Shown piece after piece: positions 32,701-43,313 of a stretch of DNA of 64,000 bases. The notes under the pieces were generated by a model. It made no database searches. It was not told where the DNA came from and saw only the letters and a program-made list of their open reading frames with translations. The stretch covers positions 22,382,275 to 22,446,274 of the forward strand of contig NC_054881.1 of assembly GCF_018320785.1 (NCBI RefSeq), written 5' to 3'. Position 1 is the first letter of the stretch; each line of letters opens with the position of its first letter. Source of the stretch: Cheilinus undulatus. Its lineage: Eukaryota; Chordata; Actinopteri; Labriformes; Labridae. The position numbers and the translations under genes are program-made.

Positions 32701-35700
32701 AATGGTTATTAAAAGTGACTAGGTTTGGGGCACAGGTGGCCGAGTAGTTTAAGGCATGCCCCATCTATGCGGACGGCCCAGGTTCGAATCCGGCCTGAGG
32801 CCCTTCACCACATCTCTCCCCCACCCTCGTCCCTGTTTCCAACTCTATCCATTATCCTCCTCTATCAAATAAAGGTACAAAAATGCCCAAAATAAACCTT
32901 AAAAAAAAAAAAAAAAGAACAAGTAACCAGGTTTGTGCTTATCATCTTTATCTTGCTCTCCACTTCATACGAGGGAGCCTTTTCATCAATGTTTGGCAAT
33001 CCTTTGCTCTTTCCTCTCCACCAAATATGGCCACTTAAAAAAACATGTTGGTGATGCTGCCTTTATTTTGGATAGGACAGCTGAAATGCACCACATAGCG
33101 CCAGGATCAGGATTCGGTCCTTGAGGACTGTAGCCTCTGTATCTGGATGCTTGTTCTACCAGATGAGCTAAATTGGCGCCCCAAATATGCTCACTTTTGC
33201 TTTCATAAAACAGAAACGATGGCAACAAAAAGGAAAAACTCTAGGCATCGAAAAAACTGAGTGTCAAAACGGAGGCTGCACTCATTATTTTGCAGACTCA
33301 GAACTTGTTATAGTACAATTTGAGAGGCACGTTTCCTTTCATAATTGCACTCATCCTGCCCTGACATTTTATAAGATTAGAGTTTAAAAAGTTATGCAAC
33401 TAAATGGGATGCTAATTTCAGACTGATTTATCAACAGGAAAAAGCTAGGAAATATAGGAATGATAAGGATTATTTAATGCAGAAGTATTTGCTGGTGTCC
33501 TCATAAAAACTTTCATAATACAGGAACAAAGACTTCAAACTCTTAAGGCAATTCTGCTATCACTGCAACACACTGGTGTGAAATATCCTCAAGTGATGGA
33601 AACTTTAAAGAGCTGCACACACTAAGGAGGACTTTTTAAATAGATGTGACAATGACGTTAACAGACAGACGGACATGGTAAGAGACAAAGGGATTGTTGT
33701 TTAAAGAGGGTACTGCAGGGCATCTCCTCTTGTCTGCCCTCTCTATAGCCTGCCCACCCATCTCCTCCCTCTGAGAGACAGAGCACACAGTAAAACAGCT
33801 ACTCAGTGTTTAAGTGTACACTCTCTGAGAAAGTGCGTATAAGAGAGAGGATGATGGCACGTGTACATATTAGACAGCTGTGTATGTGTGAGTGTATGCA
33901 TGCGTCTGCATGACAGACAAGATATTGTATTTATGTGTGTCTGTGTTTGTGAGCACTGTGAAAGAGTGCCATTGTGCCAGAGTGGAAACGCCACCTCCAT
34001 TCACTAAGAGGTCATTATCATCCTGACAGTCCACTGTACTGAGAGAGGAGGATTTAAAGGGATAGCAAGTGCTTAAACCTCAAATGACACATTGAAATGA
34101 CAGCCAAGCATCTGAGGAGTTATCTCTGTTTCAGCACCAAAAATGAGCCTGTAAATGACAAAGTAGGTTAAAAGTCTTGTTTGTTATGACACACACAGAC
34201 CATAATGTGACTTGGCTGTGATTCACCAAACTCCCCCTCTCAAACCGCGTGAAATATGTGAACTTCTCCACATTTACTTGACCTCATGCAGTTGCAGCAC
34301 AGTCACAAAGATATTTTAAGCACACTCAAATGAATAGTAAACTTTCACTCATTTATTAGAAGTTATTCAGCCAAAAATGACTATTTTTGAATCCGATTAT
34401 GTATGACAAGTCTGTTGATCAATTTGAGATGACTCAGCACTGAAAGGTAAAGGATTTCCACTGTCCACTTTATTTAACCTTAATTATAACCAAGCAGGCT
34501 CCAAATACGAGCAATACTTAAACTGATGGCATTCCAAGTGTTAATCTAACAAGGGACGAATCTTTTATAGGCTCACCAGTAAAATCTAAAGGCAAACATA
34601 AGTGTTGTGTAAATACTGTTTAAAGTCAAATGAAAGACTGGCTCTAGATTTTGAGTCAGCTCAGAGGAAAGTGGTATATTGTCTCTGTCGTCACCTAGTG
34701 GTTGGTTGTGGAACCACAGTCAAAATCAATCTCAGTATATCTCAGTGAGAAATGTTTAAATAACTTGACCGGAAATTTTATCACAACTAAGAAAAGCCAT
34801 GACCCACCTGCAAAAATTAAACTTCAATTTTACTTGTTTCCATTGAGAATACCCCAACATAAAAGGCCTACATAAACTTGTTTTTGACAAAAGATCTATG
34901 TATAAACTATCCATTCTAATGAAGCCTTATTAGGGCCACTTAAGGAAAAAAGTACGAGTATCCAGGGATTAAAAAAGAAGAAAAACAAAACAACTCTCAA
35001 GTTTAAAGTCATAAATCCATGAGAGAAAAAATAAAATTTTTGACTTCAAATGTTTTGAACTAAAATTTATAATTTCTTATTAAAAAGTTGAAATTTTTAA
35101 AGTCAAACTACTGTTTTCCATTTAGTTTCATTTCATTTTTTATCTTTACTCTGTGCTAAATATATGAATCTACAAACTTGATATTTATGGGTTTCTTGTG
35201 TCAAAATGAAAGACTTTTTAATCTCAGAATTTCCAGTATTTCTTGTAAATTAGCTGCTTTTTAAACTCTCTGACTTTGTTTTCTTGCAAATATATGACTT
35301 TATAATCTCAAATATATCAATAAAAAATGCCTTTTTCCTCAAAAATTAACAGATCCTATTTAAAGAGAAACTCAGGCACTCTAAACATGAAAAAAATGAG
35401 GAAGACTCTTCTAGGGTGGCTCTAATACACCGTCATTATGTTTCTAATCTTGATTTTTTTTAAACATATGTACATCTTATTTTGACATCAGAGCAGACAG
35501 GGCTCCAAGTTTACAACATAGGAAGGATTTTTATTGATCCCCTACTAGGGGAAATTTGGTAATGCAACAATCCTCAATATAAAAATAGATCTCATCTCAT
35601 ACGAACATTTGGCTACTGTTGACATAGTTTTATGTGTGATTTATGCCTTTGTTTAAAATCTGGTCACACAAGCTAACAGTTAGTTTAATTTTGTCAAAGT

Positions 35701-38661
35701 CACAGCAGAAAAACATGCATTTTTGTAAGCCCCATTTCTCTGGATACTGGTTCACACAACTTGTGTAAACATGAGTCATACAGACAATCAGACAGCTTAT
35801 TTTACTCACATTCATGGTTAACTTAATCTTACATAAGTTTTTTTATATGTTTATGTGTCTACAGTCCTTCACGATAGTAAAATATCTCACCCGTCAAAGT
35901 TGTACCTGCTCATGAAGGAAGCCAATGCTAACAGAGATAGTAGAGGGTACAACTAACATGACAGTACTGGTAATAATTCACGTTTTTCCAACTTTAAACA
36001 CAACAACACAACATAGTAATTATTGCTTATATTGGTCTTGTAAATTTTTCAAACCCTGACTATTTTAGTGTGCCGCTGAATATTACAGCAAAAAAAGTGT
36101 ATTGAAATGTATTTCTTTTACCTAAGCGCCCAAGTAGTGACTGTCCAATGTCTTTGATGTCATTGTATTCATGCAGCATATCAATATGATGCTCCAGCTC
36201 CTCCACTCTGTATCCCCTGAAGAAGCAACACAGAACCCACAAAAGCAGGATTGTGACATCCTCATAACAAGGCATCTTTCACAGGGATACTGGCATCAAT
36301 TTTTATTCTCATACCACAATGAAAAACTACCCCATTAATGGTGTGCTCTTAACTTCAGCTGGCACCATTCGAGTTTGACATGAAATACAAAAATACCCAC
36401 AGCTGTACTCACTCAGCCTCCAGCTGTGCTATCTCAGCGTCCAGCTGCTCTTTTCTTCTCTTTAGCTCTGCCACCTCCTCTGCAGGGCTAACTTTAGCAC
36501 TCTCAGTTACTTGAAGCTGTCGGGCGCAAAACATACAAAGATGATAATGGAGAGCACATAAGGCACTACAGATAGATGTACAGACAGAGCGGGGCTTTGC
36601 TTACAGGCGATTTGAAGTTGGAGTGTACTCTCTTAAACTTTGAGAATGGAGTTCTAGGGAGGAGGAGGAGAGACAAACTTTTGTTAATGACAAAGTAAGT
36701 TTGAAATGTTAAGAAAAGAAGTGTGTGCATACATTAAAATCAAGCCTAAGTGTAATTTCTGTTAACGTTATCTCACATAAAGACTTTTCTTGTAGTAAGG
36801 AATGTTCATCATGTGTTTTTTATGCTTTACAAAAAGTTCACATAAAGAATTCAAACCTCACATATTATGAAGTCATGTCTTCAAAACAAACATATTCAAA
36901 TGTAGCACCCTCTCTTCTTTTAACAACAGTCTGTAAACATCTGGGAAGAGAGGAGACCAGTTGCTGGAGTAGTTGTAGAGGGGGTGGGAGGTGGGGTGCA
37001 TGCTGTCCCATTCTTCTTCTGATGTAGCGTTCTAGCTGCTCAACAGTTCTGGGTCTTCTTTGCTGGATTTTTAGGATGATGATATTTTCTGTGATGAAAT
37101 GTTTGGATTGCAGGCAGGCCAGTTCAGTACCTGGACTCTTGTGAAGCCATGCTGTTGTGATGGATGTTGTATGTGGTTTAGCATTGTCATTGTCTTCCTG
37201 AAAATGATTTTATCTGGATGGGAGCATATGCTGCTCCAAAACCCTATATACCTTTCAGTCTTAACAGCTGCTTTCCAGGTATGTAAGCTTCCCAAGCCAT
37301 AGGCACTAATGCAACCAATCAGAGATGCAGGCTTTTGAACTGTGCGCTGATAACAAGCTGGATGCTCACTCTACTCTTTCGTCTTCAGGACACAGCATCC
37401 ATGGTTTCCGAAGATAATTTCAAATTTTGATTAATCTGACAAAAGAACAGTTTTCCATTTTGCCTCAGTCTATTTTAAATGAGCCTTGGCTCAGAGAAGA
37501 CAGTGCTGAATTTGGTTCCTGTTCATATATGGCTTCTTCTTTGCATGATACAGTTTTAACTTGCATTTGTGGATGGCACAACATACTGTGTTGACAGACA
37601 GTGACTTCTGGAAATGTTCCTGAGTCCATGCAGTGATTTCCAAAACAGAATCGTGGCTGTTTGCATACTGACCTTCAGACCTGTCCCTTGCACACAGAGA
37701 TTTCTCCAGATTCTCTCAATCTTTTGATGATATTGTGTTCTGTAGATGGTGGGATAATCAAAGTCTATGTATTTCAATAATGAGGAACATTTTTCTGGAG
37801 CTGTTTCACAGTATTTCTACGCAGTTTTGATCATGTGGTGAACCTTTGCACATCTTTACTTCTGAAAGACTCTGCGTCTCTAAAATGCTCCTTGTAGACC
37901 TCGTAATGTAACTGACCTGTAGGAATTAACCTCATTAGATGCAACATGCTCCTCCAGCTGGTTTTAATTAGCACCAATTAATTTTCCTGCCTTTTGTTGC
38001 CCCATCCCCACCTTTTTGGGCTGAGTTGCTGCCATTAAACTCAGAATGAGATACAGTTTTTTCATGAAATAGTAAAATGTCTCAGTTTCATCTGATATTC
38101 CGTTTTTGTTCTAGTGTGAATAATACTAGTTTATAACTACTTTTTGGGATATGGGGTTGTAAAAAATATTTAGACGTGTGTTTTTCCCACATACAGTACA
38201 AGTTAGTCAGATACAGTATTGCATACTTTATTTCTGAGGTTATTCTTCTAACATTTTTTTTCGTTTCAAAGGCTCTAGGGCCCGAATATGAACAAACTAT
38301 GAGTTAAAGAGCGTTGACTCACCTAATATCATGGCTCACTCACATAAAAATCAATATAGTCACATAAACACTGTTTAAATTACAGCATATATCGTTACAT
38401 GAGACTTTAACTCATTATACAGCGAAACAGGACAATAGAGGGGTAAATGTACCCCATTAAAGATGACAACTAAACATCACGTCCTAAAATAATCTTGGCA
38501 GATGTGGGAGTATCATTTAGCAGCGGGCTAGCAGCGTAAATAGCATTTGGGCTAAAAATGAACCTTTTCAGAGCTCCTTTCTTCAAGTCGTTGCCTTCGG
38601 GCGTAGAAACCTGGTAGTTATCCGTACTACGGTGCGTTTCAACGAGCTGCTCTGTGTTCAT
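29728..38661 (-). CDS. swi5: DNA repair protein SWI5 homolog, five exons
   Basis: Swi5 partners Sfr1 (MEI5) to stimulate Rad51 strand exchange in homologous recombination in the nucleus. Joining 38661-38564, 36653-36605, 36516-36413, 36216-36122 and 29792-29728 gives 411 bases, one frame of 136 residues ending TGA. The protein has an unconserved N-terminus, a basic [16 protein letters not shown] block (34-49), a coiled-coil region (about 62-84, [20 protein letters not shown]), the Swi5 core [20 protein letters not shown] (85-104) with [11 protein letters not shown], and the C-terminus [19 protein letters not shown] (118-136). The last two blocks closely match human SWI5. The weakest point is the exon 1 donor. 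The last intron is long (6.3 kb). Confidence 0.9.
30590..31390. repeat. Dispersed fish repeat with 'tttagcagatgcttttatcc' start
   Basis: The left part carries 'catttagcagatgcttttat' then 'ccaaagtggtgtacatttga', a phrase very common in fish genomes (from memory). The right part (31020-31390) reads 'gggactctgccaatcgaata', 'aattcattccac' and 'tggaagccagtttagagag', also typical of a dispersed element. A T24 run at about 30770-30793 interrupts it. Type (non-autonomous transposon or retroposon) is not determined. Confidence 0.6.
32727..32916 (+). mobile_element. tRNA-derived SINE with intact promoter boxes and poly-A
   Basis: The head has 'tggccgagtagtttaaggc' (A-box region, about 32737-32755) and 'ggttcgaatcc' (B box, 32781-32791), an exact consensus. 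The body 'ctatccattatcctcctcta' leads to 'aaataaaccttaaaa' with an A16 tail. It is tRNA-Leu/Ser-like by its long variable region. It is the best-preserved SINE in the window. Confidence 0.88.
33034..33184 (-). mobile_element. tRNA-derived SINE of another type, minus orientation
   Basis: Read on the minus strand, the head is GGGGCGCCAATTTAGCTCAT then CTGGTAGAAC (A-box region), followed by a worn B box GGACCGAATCC. The tail has a worn 'ggataggacag' and 'cctttattttgg' motif. It differs in head sequence from the SINE at 32727. Confidence 0.7.
34931..35424. mobile_element. AT-rich MITE-like element with short inverted ends
   Basis: The left end TAGGGCCACTTAAGG is matched in inverted form by CTAGGGTGGCTCTA at the right end. 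The interior repeats words such as atgacttt, aaagtca, tttcttg and aatttat. No coding capacity. A split relative lies at 4150-5320. Confidence 0.6.
36122..36216 (-). CDS. swi5: swi5 exon 4 (conserved core)
   Basis: This exon encodes residues 84-115: [20 protein letters not shown] and [11 protein letters not shown], the most conserved segment of the Swi5 family. The acceptor is GCTTCTTCAG and the donor TTAG|GTAAAA, phase 1. Confidence 0.94.
36217..36412 (-). other. swi5 short intron between exons 3 and 4
   Basis: A 196-base intron with GTGAGT donor and TTCTTCAG acceptor; nothing else is visible. Confidence 0.9.
36413..36516 (-). CDS. swi5: swi5 exon 3 (coiled coil)
   Basis: This exon encodes residues 50-83 plus two bases: [20 protein letters not shown], then [14 protein letters not shown], a heptad-like coiled coil. 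The acceptor is CCCGACAG and the donor GA|GTGAGT, phase 2. Confidence 0.88.
36605..36653 (-). CDS. swi5: swi5 exon 2
   Basis: A 49-base exon between acceptor CTCCCTAG and donor CCT|GTAAGC. It encodes residues 33 (part)-49, [16 protein letters not shown], a basic stretch as found before the coiled coil in vertebrate Swi5. Confidence 0.8.
36654..38563 (-). other. swi5 intron between exons 1 and 2
   Basis: Most of this 1.9-kb intron is a DNA transposon remnant (36900-38160). The remaining 0.4 kb next to exon 1 shows nothing recognisable. Confidence 0.8.
36900..38160 (-). mobile_element. Mariner/IS630-type DNA transposon remnant in swi5 intron
   Basis: The word order (taacaacagtctgtaaacat, gctgctcaacagttctgggt, ctgcaggcaggccagttc-like, tggatgggagcatatg, gatgcaggcttttgaactg, ttttgatgatattgtg) follows a common fish DNA transposon read on the minus strand. 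The right end 'ttttgggatatggggttgt' is its worn terminal repeat. Related copies are at 57260-58842 and 60580-62510. Stops break the transposase gene throughout, and the left terminal repeat is missing. Superfamily is from memory. Confidence 0.75.
38564..38661 (-). CDS. swi5: swi5 exon 1 (start codon)
   Basis: ATG at 38661-38659 opens a frame [17 protein letters not shown] and onward to KKGALK. Splicing at AAAAG|GTTCAT (38564/38563) gives phase 2 and restores Arg-Thr-Pro-Phe with exon 2. The donor is poor beyond GT, but it is the only in-frame GT found with the needed phase. The N-terminus is poorly conserved in this family, so homology cannot confirm it. Confidence 0.6.
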
Positions 38662-38870
38662 AGTGGCTTAAATGTTTTATAATGTGCCAAAGTCATTTAT
38701 CTGTTGCAGTCAGAGGAGTGTAGGGAAGAAGGCGGAAGTTTGCATTTCGCGGCTGCTGGTAAACAGACTCATACTGAAAGCGGATTGGTTCTTGAAACCG
38801 AGAGGCGGGACTAGACCATTTTGGTCATCCTGTGAAAGATGGCGCCGTTGGTCCCTCCCATCTGATCTAA
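38662..38870 (-). promoter_or_regulatory. swi5: Probable swi5 promoter
   Basis: The stretch upstream of the ATG is locally CpG-rich. It carries an inverted CCAAT box (ATTGG at 38784-38788), an E2F-like GGCGGGA (38804-38810) and a YY1-like AAGATGGCGCC (38836-38846). This set is typical of TATA-less housekeeping and DNA-repair gene promoters. The start site is not defined. Confidence 0.5.
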
Positions 38871-39024
38871 CATCTCGACCTGCTAGTTTTTTTTTGTTCA
38901 AAACTTAAGACAAGTTGTTTTGAAGAAAAAAATTAAATCAAATTTGTCAAAGCTAGTCGACATGTTGACCTCTTCTTTCGAGGGTCTTGAATCAAAAGTC
39001 TTGTAAACATTCTAACCATTTTCC

Positions 39025-39310
39025 CAAATTTCTATGAAAATACCGAAAAACTACCCTTTAACTTCCAATCAAACTCTCCAAAAGATACAAACATATCCCC
39101 ATTTTTTCACGAATATACTTGAAAATGGACAAAAATGTCCATGACAAATCCAGAAATTTTTATTTCAAAGCCAAACATTTCAAGCAAATTTCTTAAACTT
39201 AAGTTGTCATCCCCAAAAAATTCTAATGGCAAGTTTTATATTAATGCTGTTGGAAGGCCAAGATGTAATGTCCATGTGTAGCCTACATGCTGGGTCTTAG
39301 GAGATTAAAC
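39025..39310. repeat. Degenerate AAATTCC-rich dispersed repeat, copy 2
   Basis: It shares with 16520-16895 the phrases aacatttcaag, aaatttctt, ttctaatggcaa and the end 'gggtcttaggagattaa', in the same order and orientation. Confidence 0.6.
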
Positions 39311-40309
39311 CATAGTATGAGTAGCATGGTATCAAGGTGAAAGTACCACAGAACAGGTAATACATCATAGTATATGTTCATGTTCATGAAATAAATCATG
39401 TGTATTGCCAGAAATGTCATGGTTCATTCATAAAAAAAGTTGTGCTATGCCTCCAATAGAAGTTGTGCCCCAGGCATTTGCATGTTAGATTAAGTGATAG
39501 ACAGATAAATAGAACCCAATAGGACTGCAAAATTAAGTAATAATGTGCAATATTGAGATTACGATATGTAACTCATAAATGGTATCATAAGCCTACTTGC
39601 ATAGCTATTAAGGAAAATGCAGAAAATAAAGAGAGTTTGAAAGTGATTATTTCTCAGCTCAACGCATTTAAATATTAAGCAGCACAATAAAATACAAAAC
39701 CTGAGGTTTTTACAGTACTGCTTTCAAAATGACAATGTTTTCCAAAAAATAAAATATTTTTAAAATAAGGGTTCTTCTAAAAAGTGCTATAGTGGCACTA
39801 TTGTATTTATACACAATTAATTGCAGCCCTTTGTGCAATTATGTAATTGCACAGCCTGCCGTTGTAATTGCAGCTGTGATTAGATTATTTGTATGGAATA
39901 CAGTAACACACAATTTCTTTTTTTTACTATATTAATAGGGTTTTTATCATTTATTTTTATTATATTTATACATCAATTTCAAATCTCTATTCATCATGTT
40001 ATAATGGGACTCAATTAATGTCAAGACGTTTCTGAGTATCACAAAATATCTTTGTTTTTCTCAGTTTTAATGATTATTTTCTAGTTCTGAATGAGGCAAA
40101 CTCATTGGATTAAGTTTTAATATATAACAAAAATCAGTGCAATCAAGGACAGATGTGAAACCATTATATAATCCAGGGAAAAGTAGTAAGGGCTATGCAC
40201 CACAGTAATATGTGAGTTACTATGATATACATGGTACCTTTCTGTGGTACCATACCATGGTATGCATCACTGTACCTTACATATTACTGTAGTAGGCTCT
40301 ATAGTAACA

Positions 40310-40460
40310 TCTGAACAGTGTTCATTTTGTCCATATTTCAATTTCAAAAAAACTTTTTATTTTTAGTCACATTTTGGTCATTTTCACTCTCAAAAGTTTA
40401 AGTCTGATTTTAGTTGAAAAAAAAAGTAGCCTAATTGAAGTTGATAAAACATTCTTGTTT
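40310..40460. repeat. Partial copy of the TTTTAGTC-rich repeat
   Basis: The sequence 'tatttttagtcacattttgg' followed by 'tcattttcactctcaaaag' and 'tctgattttagttga' corresponds to the middle of the fuller element at 55293-55799. No ends are visible. Confidence 0.5.
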
Positions 40461-41255
40461 TTACTTATTTTCAATGGAGTTATTTTCTTTTAATGATTTT
40501 CTTAGCTATATAGTCATAAATGTAAATACTGTATATACATAAATACTGTTTTTCTGTTATATCAATAAAGTTAACCTCTCTTATGCTACAGGTTCCCTTT
40601 AAATGTGTCCACTAACCTTGTAAGACCATCAGATGGTGCCAAAGCACCATTGAAACTGACTTCTTTATTTCAGCCCCTTCATATCACTGTTGATTCCACC
40701 TCACAGCACTCATATTCAGACCATCTCTCTGCTGTGTCTGTAACAACCCACACACTTGTTGACAAAGAAGAATATTGCATAATGAGGGAACAATGTTGCA
40801 TCTAAACTCAGGCTAATCTGATCTGCTCATCAAAGCCACTGGGCTGCATGGCTCCAATCCACCAGTGGTCTAAATGTGCATCAGTGATGGATTAACCAAG
40901 CGAAAGGTCACATTCAATCCACAAAAACAAAAACACATTCTTTTAAGCATCAGCACAGTTCACTGGGTAAACATTAAAGACAGAGCAATAGAGAAAAATT
41001 AGCAGGCAAACACACTAGTGGAGAGAGAAATGGATTGAGATGACATGTGTATCCAGGGGAGTTTGCATTGGTGTGTGCAGGATATAAAATCAAGTCCATT
41101 CTGCTTTATGCCCGCAGAATTCATTGTTTATTTATTAGTTGTTATACAGAGACAGAGAGAGGTGGGGAATGAAAAATTCAGACAGGAGGCATGGCCTGTC
41201 TCTTTTTAGAAATCGCAAGATTACACACACTGGGCAGTAATGGCTCCTGCATGCA

Positions 41256-41257
<2 letters not shown>

Positions 41258-41297
<40 letters not shown>
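41258..41297. repeat. (GA)n microsatellite
   Basis: An uninterrupted GA run of about 18-19 units, followed by further GA-rich sequence to about 41330. Confidence 0.95.
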
Positions 41298-41299
<2 letters not shown>

Positions 41300-41734
41300 A
41301 GTCAGAGAGAGCGGGAGAGAGAGGAGGAGTGATTTGTGGTAGATAGCTTGTTCTCCACATCTCTGACACAGCAAGAAGCATATGTGCTTCATCTGAAAGG
41401 CTGCTGTTCATCTTTTGTACATCAGAGTTAATTTAGGACACAAAGTCACGTGCTGAATATGTAAGATTGAACAAAACCTCCTGGAGAAATGGCAAGAATT
41501 ATTTTTAAATTTCACAGTAAACCTGGTTAAAGCAAGGAACTTTAGACTTTGTTAAAAAATCAACTTCATTCATAAATAAAGTCTGGCAGTCACATTCATG
41601 AAATAACCACACAGCAAACATTACAGACTTATAAATACAGTATAAAGAGAAAAAGGTCAGAGACCTAATCTGAGACTGAATTATGTATAGACCCTTTAGA
41701 CCCTTTTTAGAGGTATTTATATAAATGGTGGTTC

Positions 41735-42430
41735 AATTTATTTTCGTAAGCTTTGGTTAAAGCTAAGTTAGCTGCGTGGATAGCATATCTAATTAGCTTT
41801 CATAGCTACTTTGTGAGCTTAGCTTTAGCTACATATGTTAGCCATGTAGCTCCTTGAGCTAAAGCTAAGTTGGCTTTAGCAACCTGAGCTTTAGTAAATG
41901 TAGCTGAAGCTAACTTAGCTACATTACCTTTATAACTACATAATGCATAAAGATAATGCAGCTACATAGCTTACATACTAGCTGCTTTGTGAGTTTAATT
42001 TAAGCTGTGTTAGCTACATCACTCTGTTATCTAAAGCTAAGTTAGCTTTAGCAATGTAGCTTTAATGTATGTAGCTAAAACTAACTTGGCTATGTAGATA
42101 ATGTAGATAAGTAGTTATGAAGCTGCATTGTGAGCCAAGTTTTTGCTATGTTAGCTAGGTAGCTCTGTTAGTGATATCTAAGTGAGCTTAAACAATGTGA
42201 GCTTTAGCAAACATAACCAAAGCAAACTTAGCTACGTAGATTATGTAGATACGTAGCTTACAAAGCTGCTCTGTGAGCTTAGCTTTAGCTATGTTAACTC
42301 CATAGCTCTGTTATCTATAGCTGAGTTAGCTTTAGCAATGTGAGCTTTAGAAATTGAAGATAAAGCTTACTTAGCTACATAGATATGTAGCCTTTGAAGC
42401 TGCTTTGTGAGATTATCTTAAGCTTCGTCA
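41735..42430. repeat. AGCT-rich tandem array, about 140-bp units with internal palindromes
   Basis: The landmark 'gct(g/a)c(t/a)ttGTGAG' recurs with its GTGAG ending at 41817, 41993, 42134, 42277 and 42411, giving unit lengths of 176, 141, 143 and 134 bases. Each unit contains 'agctaaagctaagttagc' followed by 'tttagcaatgt', a nearly perfect palindrome around its middle, then 'agctttagcaaa', 'aacttagctacatagat' and 'ctctgttatct'. The first unit is longer by about 33 bases ('acctttataactacataatg...'). Units differ by many substitutions, so the array is old. It does not look like coding DNA or a known transposon. Confidence 0.85.
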
Positions 42431-43102
42431 GCTATGTGCTTGCTGCTTTAAAATGTTTTCATGGAGATTTTTTACTGCTAGCGACTATTTACTACTATTT
42501 AATGTTATGTAATCAGGTTTTGCAGGTCAAGTTCGTAACTTTAACTTTTGGTATCCTAACCCTTACCTTAACCCCTCACTAAGCCTAAATGGCAGTTTAA
42601 AATCAGACTTTAATTAAAAATAACATTTCACCATGTATTTCTGCTCTGAGATATGCAGCCAGACTGTCTTGGCTTTTCTAGTTGTCTGACTACCCATATG
42701 TTTTTAAACTGAAGGTCACACCTCCCTGTTCACACCCTTTCACTCCACACTGATGGCAGAGGTTGATTTAGAGAATTGGCCATCAGTACTAGCAAATACC
42801 TTTTGAATGCATCTGTACCCATCAACACACCACAGACAAAGCAACTGGGGTTAAGTGCTTGTGACTGCAGGGTTGTTGGACTGAACCCATGTGCAACATG
42901 TGCTCCTGGAGGACACCACTAGAGGGCACACCAGAGATCTCAGGCAGTGTACAACTACCAAATGTGTGGGATGTAAACTATAAACACAGAGACATAAAAG
43001 TGAAATTCTGAGATCACAATTCAATTTATTGTATCACCAATAATGAATAGTAACATCAGATCAGCTCAGACTGATGACCTGTGGTCAGAATGAACTTTGA
43101 TT

Positions 43103-43313
43103 CTACAACATGTTACTCTTCGCATGGACGTAGTTTTTCTGGCGTTTTGATTTAGATACCATGCTTACCAGTATGTATTGAGTAGCGTATTCGAAGATGT
43201 TGTCGATACAGCTGCTGATAAAAAAACAGAGCAGTGCTATGATGTAGAAACAGTCAATCCAGTCTCTGATGGTCTCATCTGATGGTCTCAGAATCATCAG
43301 TATGAATTTAATG
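43103..43313 (-). CDS. Candidate terminal exon of an unassigned membrane protein
   Basis: On the minus strand an acceptor with a pyrimidine-rich tract (TTATCTGTTTTTGAACAG) is followed by an open frame of 70 codons to TAG at 43105-43103. An AATAAA lies 73-78 bases further on (43030-43025). The translation has one hydrophobic segment (DCFYIIALLCFFISSCIDNI) and a basic C-terminus (SKSKRQKNYVHAKSNML). I do not recognise the family and found no partner exon upstream. It could be a chance open frame; there is also a GTAAGC at 43169-43164 that could act as a donor. Confidence 0.2.

Larger units (their letters stand above)
29793..36121 (-). other. swi5 6.3-kb intron between exons 4 and 5
   Basis: The intron contains a dispersed repeat (30590-31390), two opposed SINEs (32727-33184) and an AT-rich MITE-like element (34931-35424). 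No coding exon is recognised in it. Confidence 0.8.

Noticed and set aside
32727..32800. Possible tRNA gene
   Set aside because: A and B boxes are present but the sequence continues into a SINE body with a poly-A tail, and the cloverleaf acceptor stem does not close.
41735..42430. CRISPR-like or regulatory array
   Set aside because: Units are contiguous and diverged, without regular unique spacers, and the genome is a vertebrate's.
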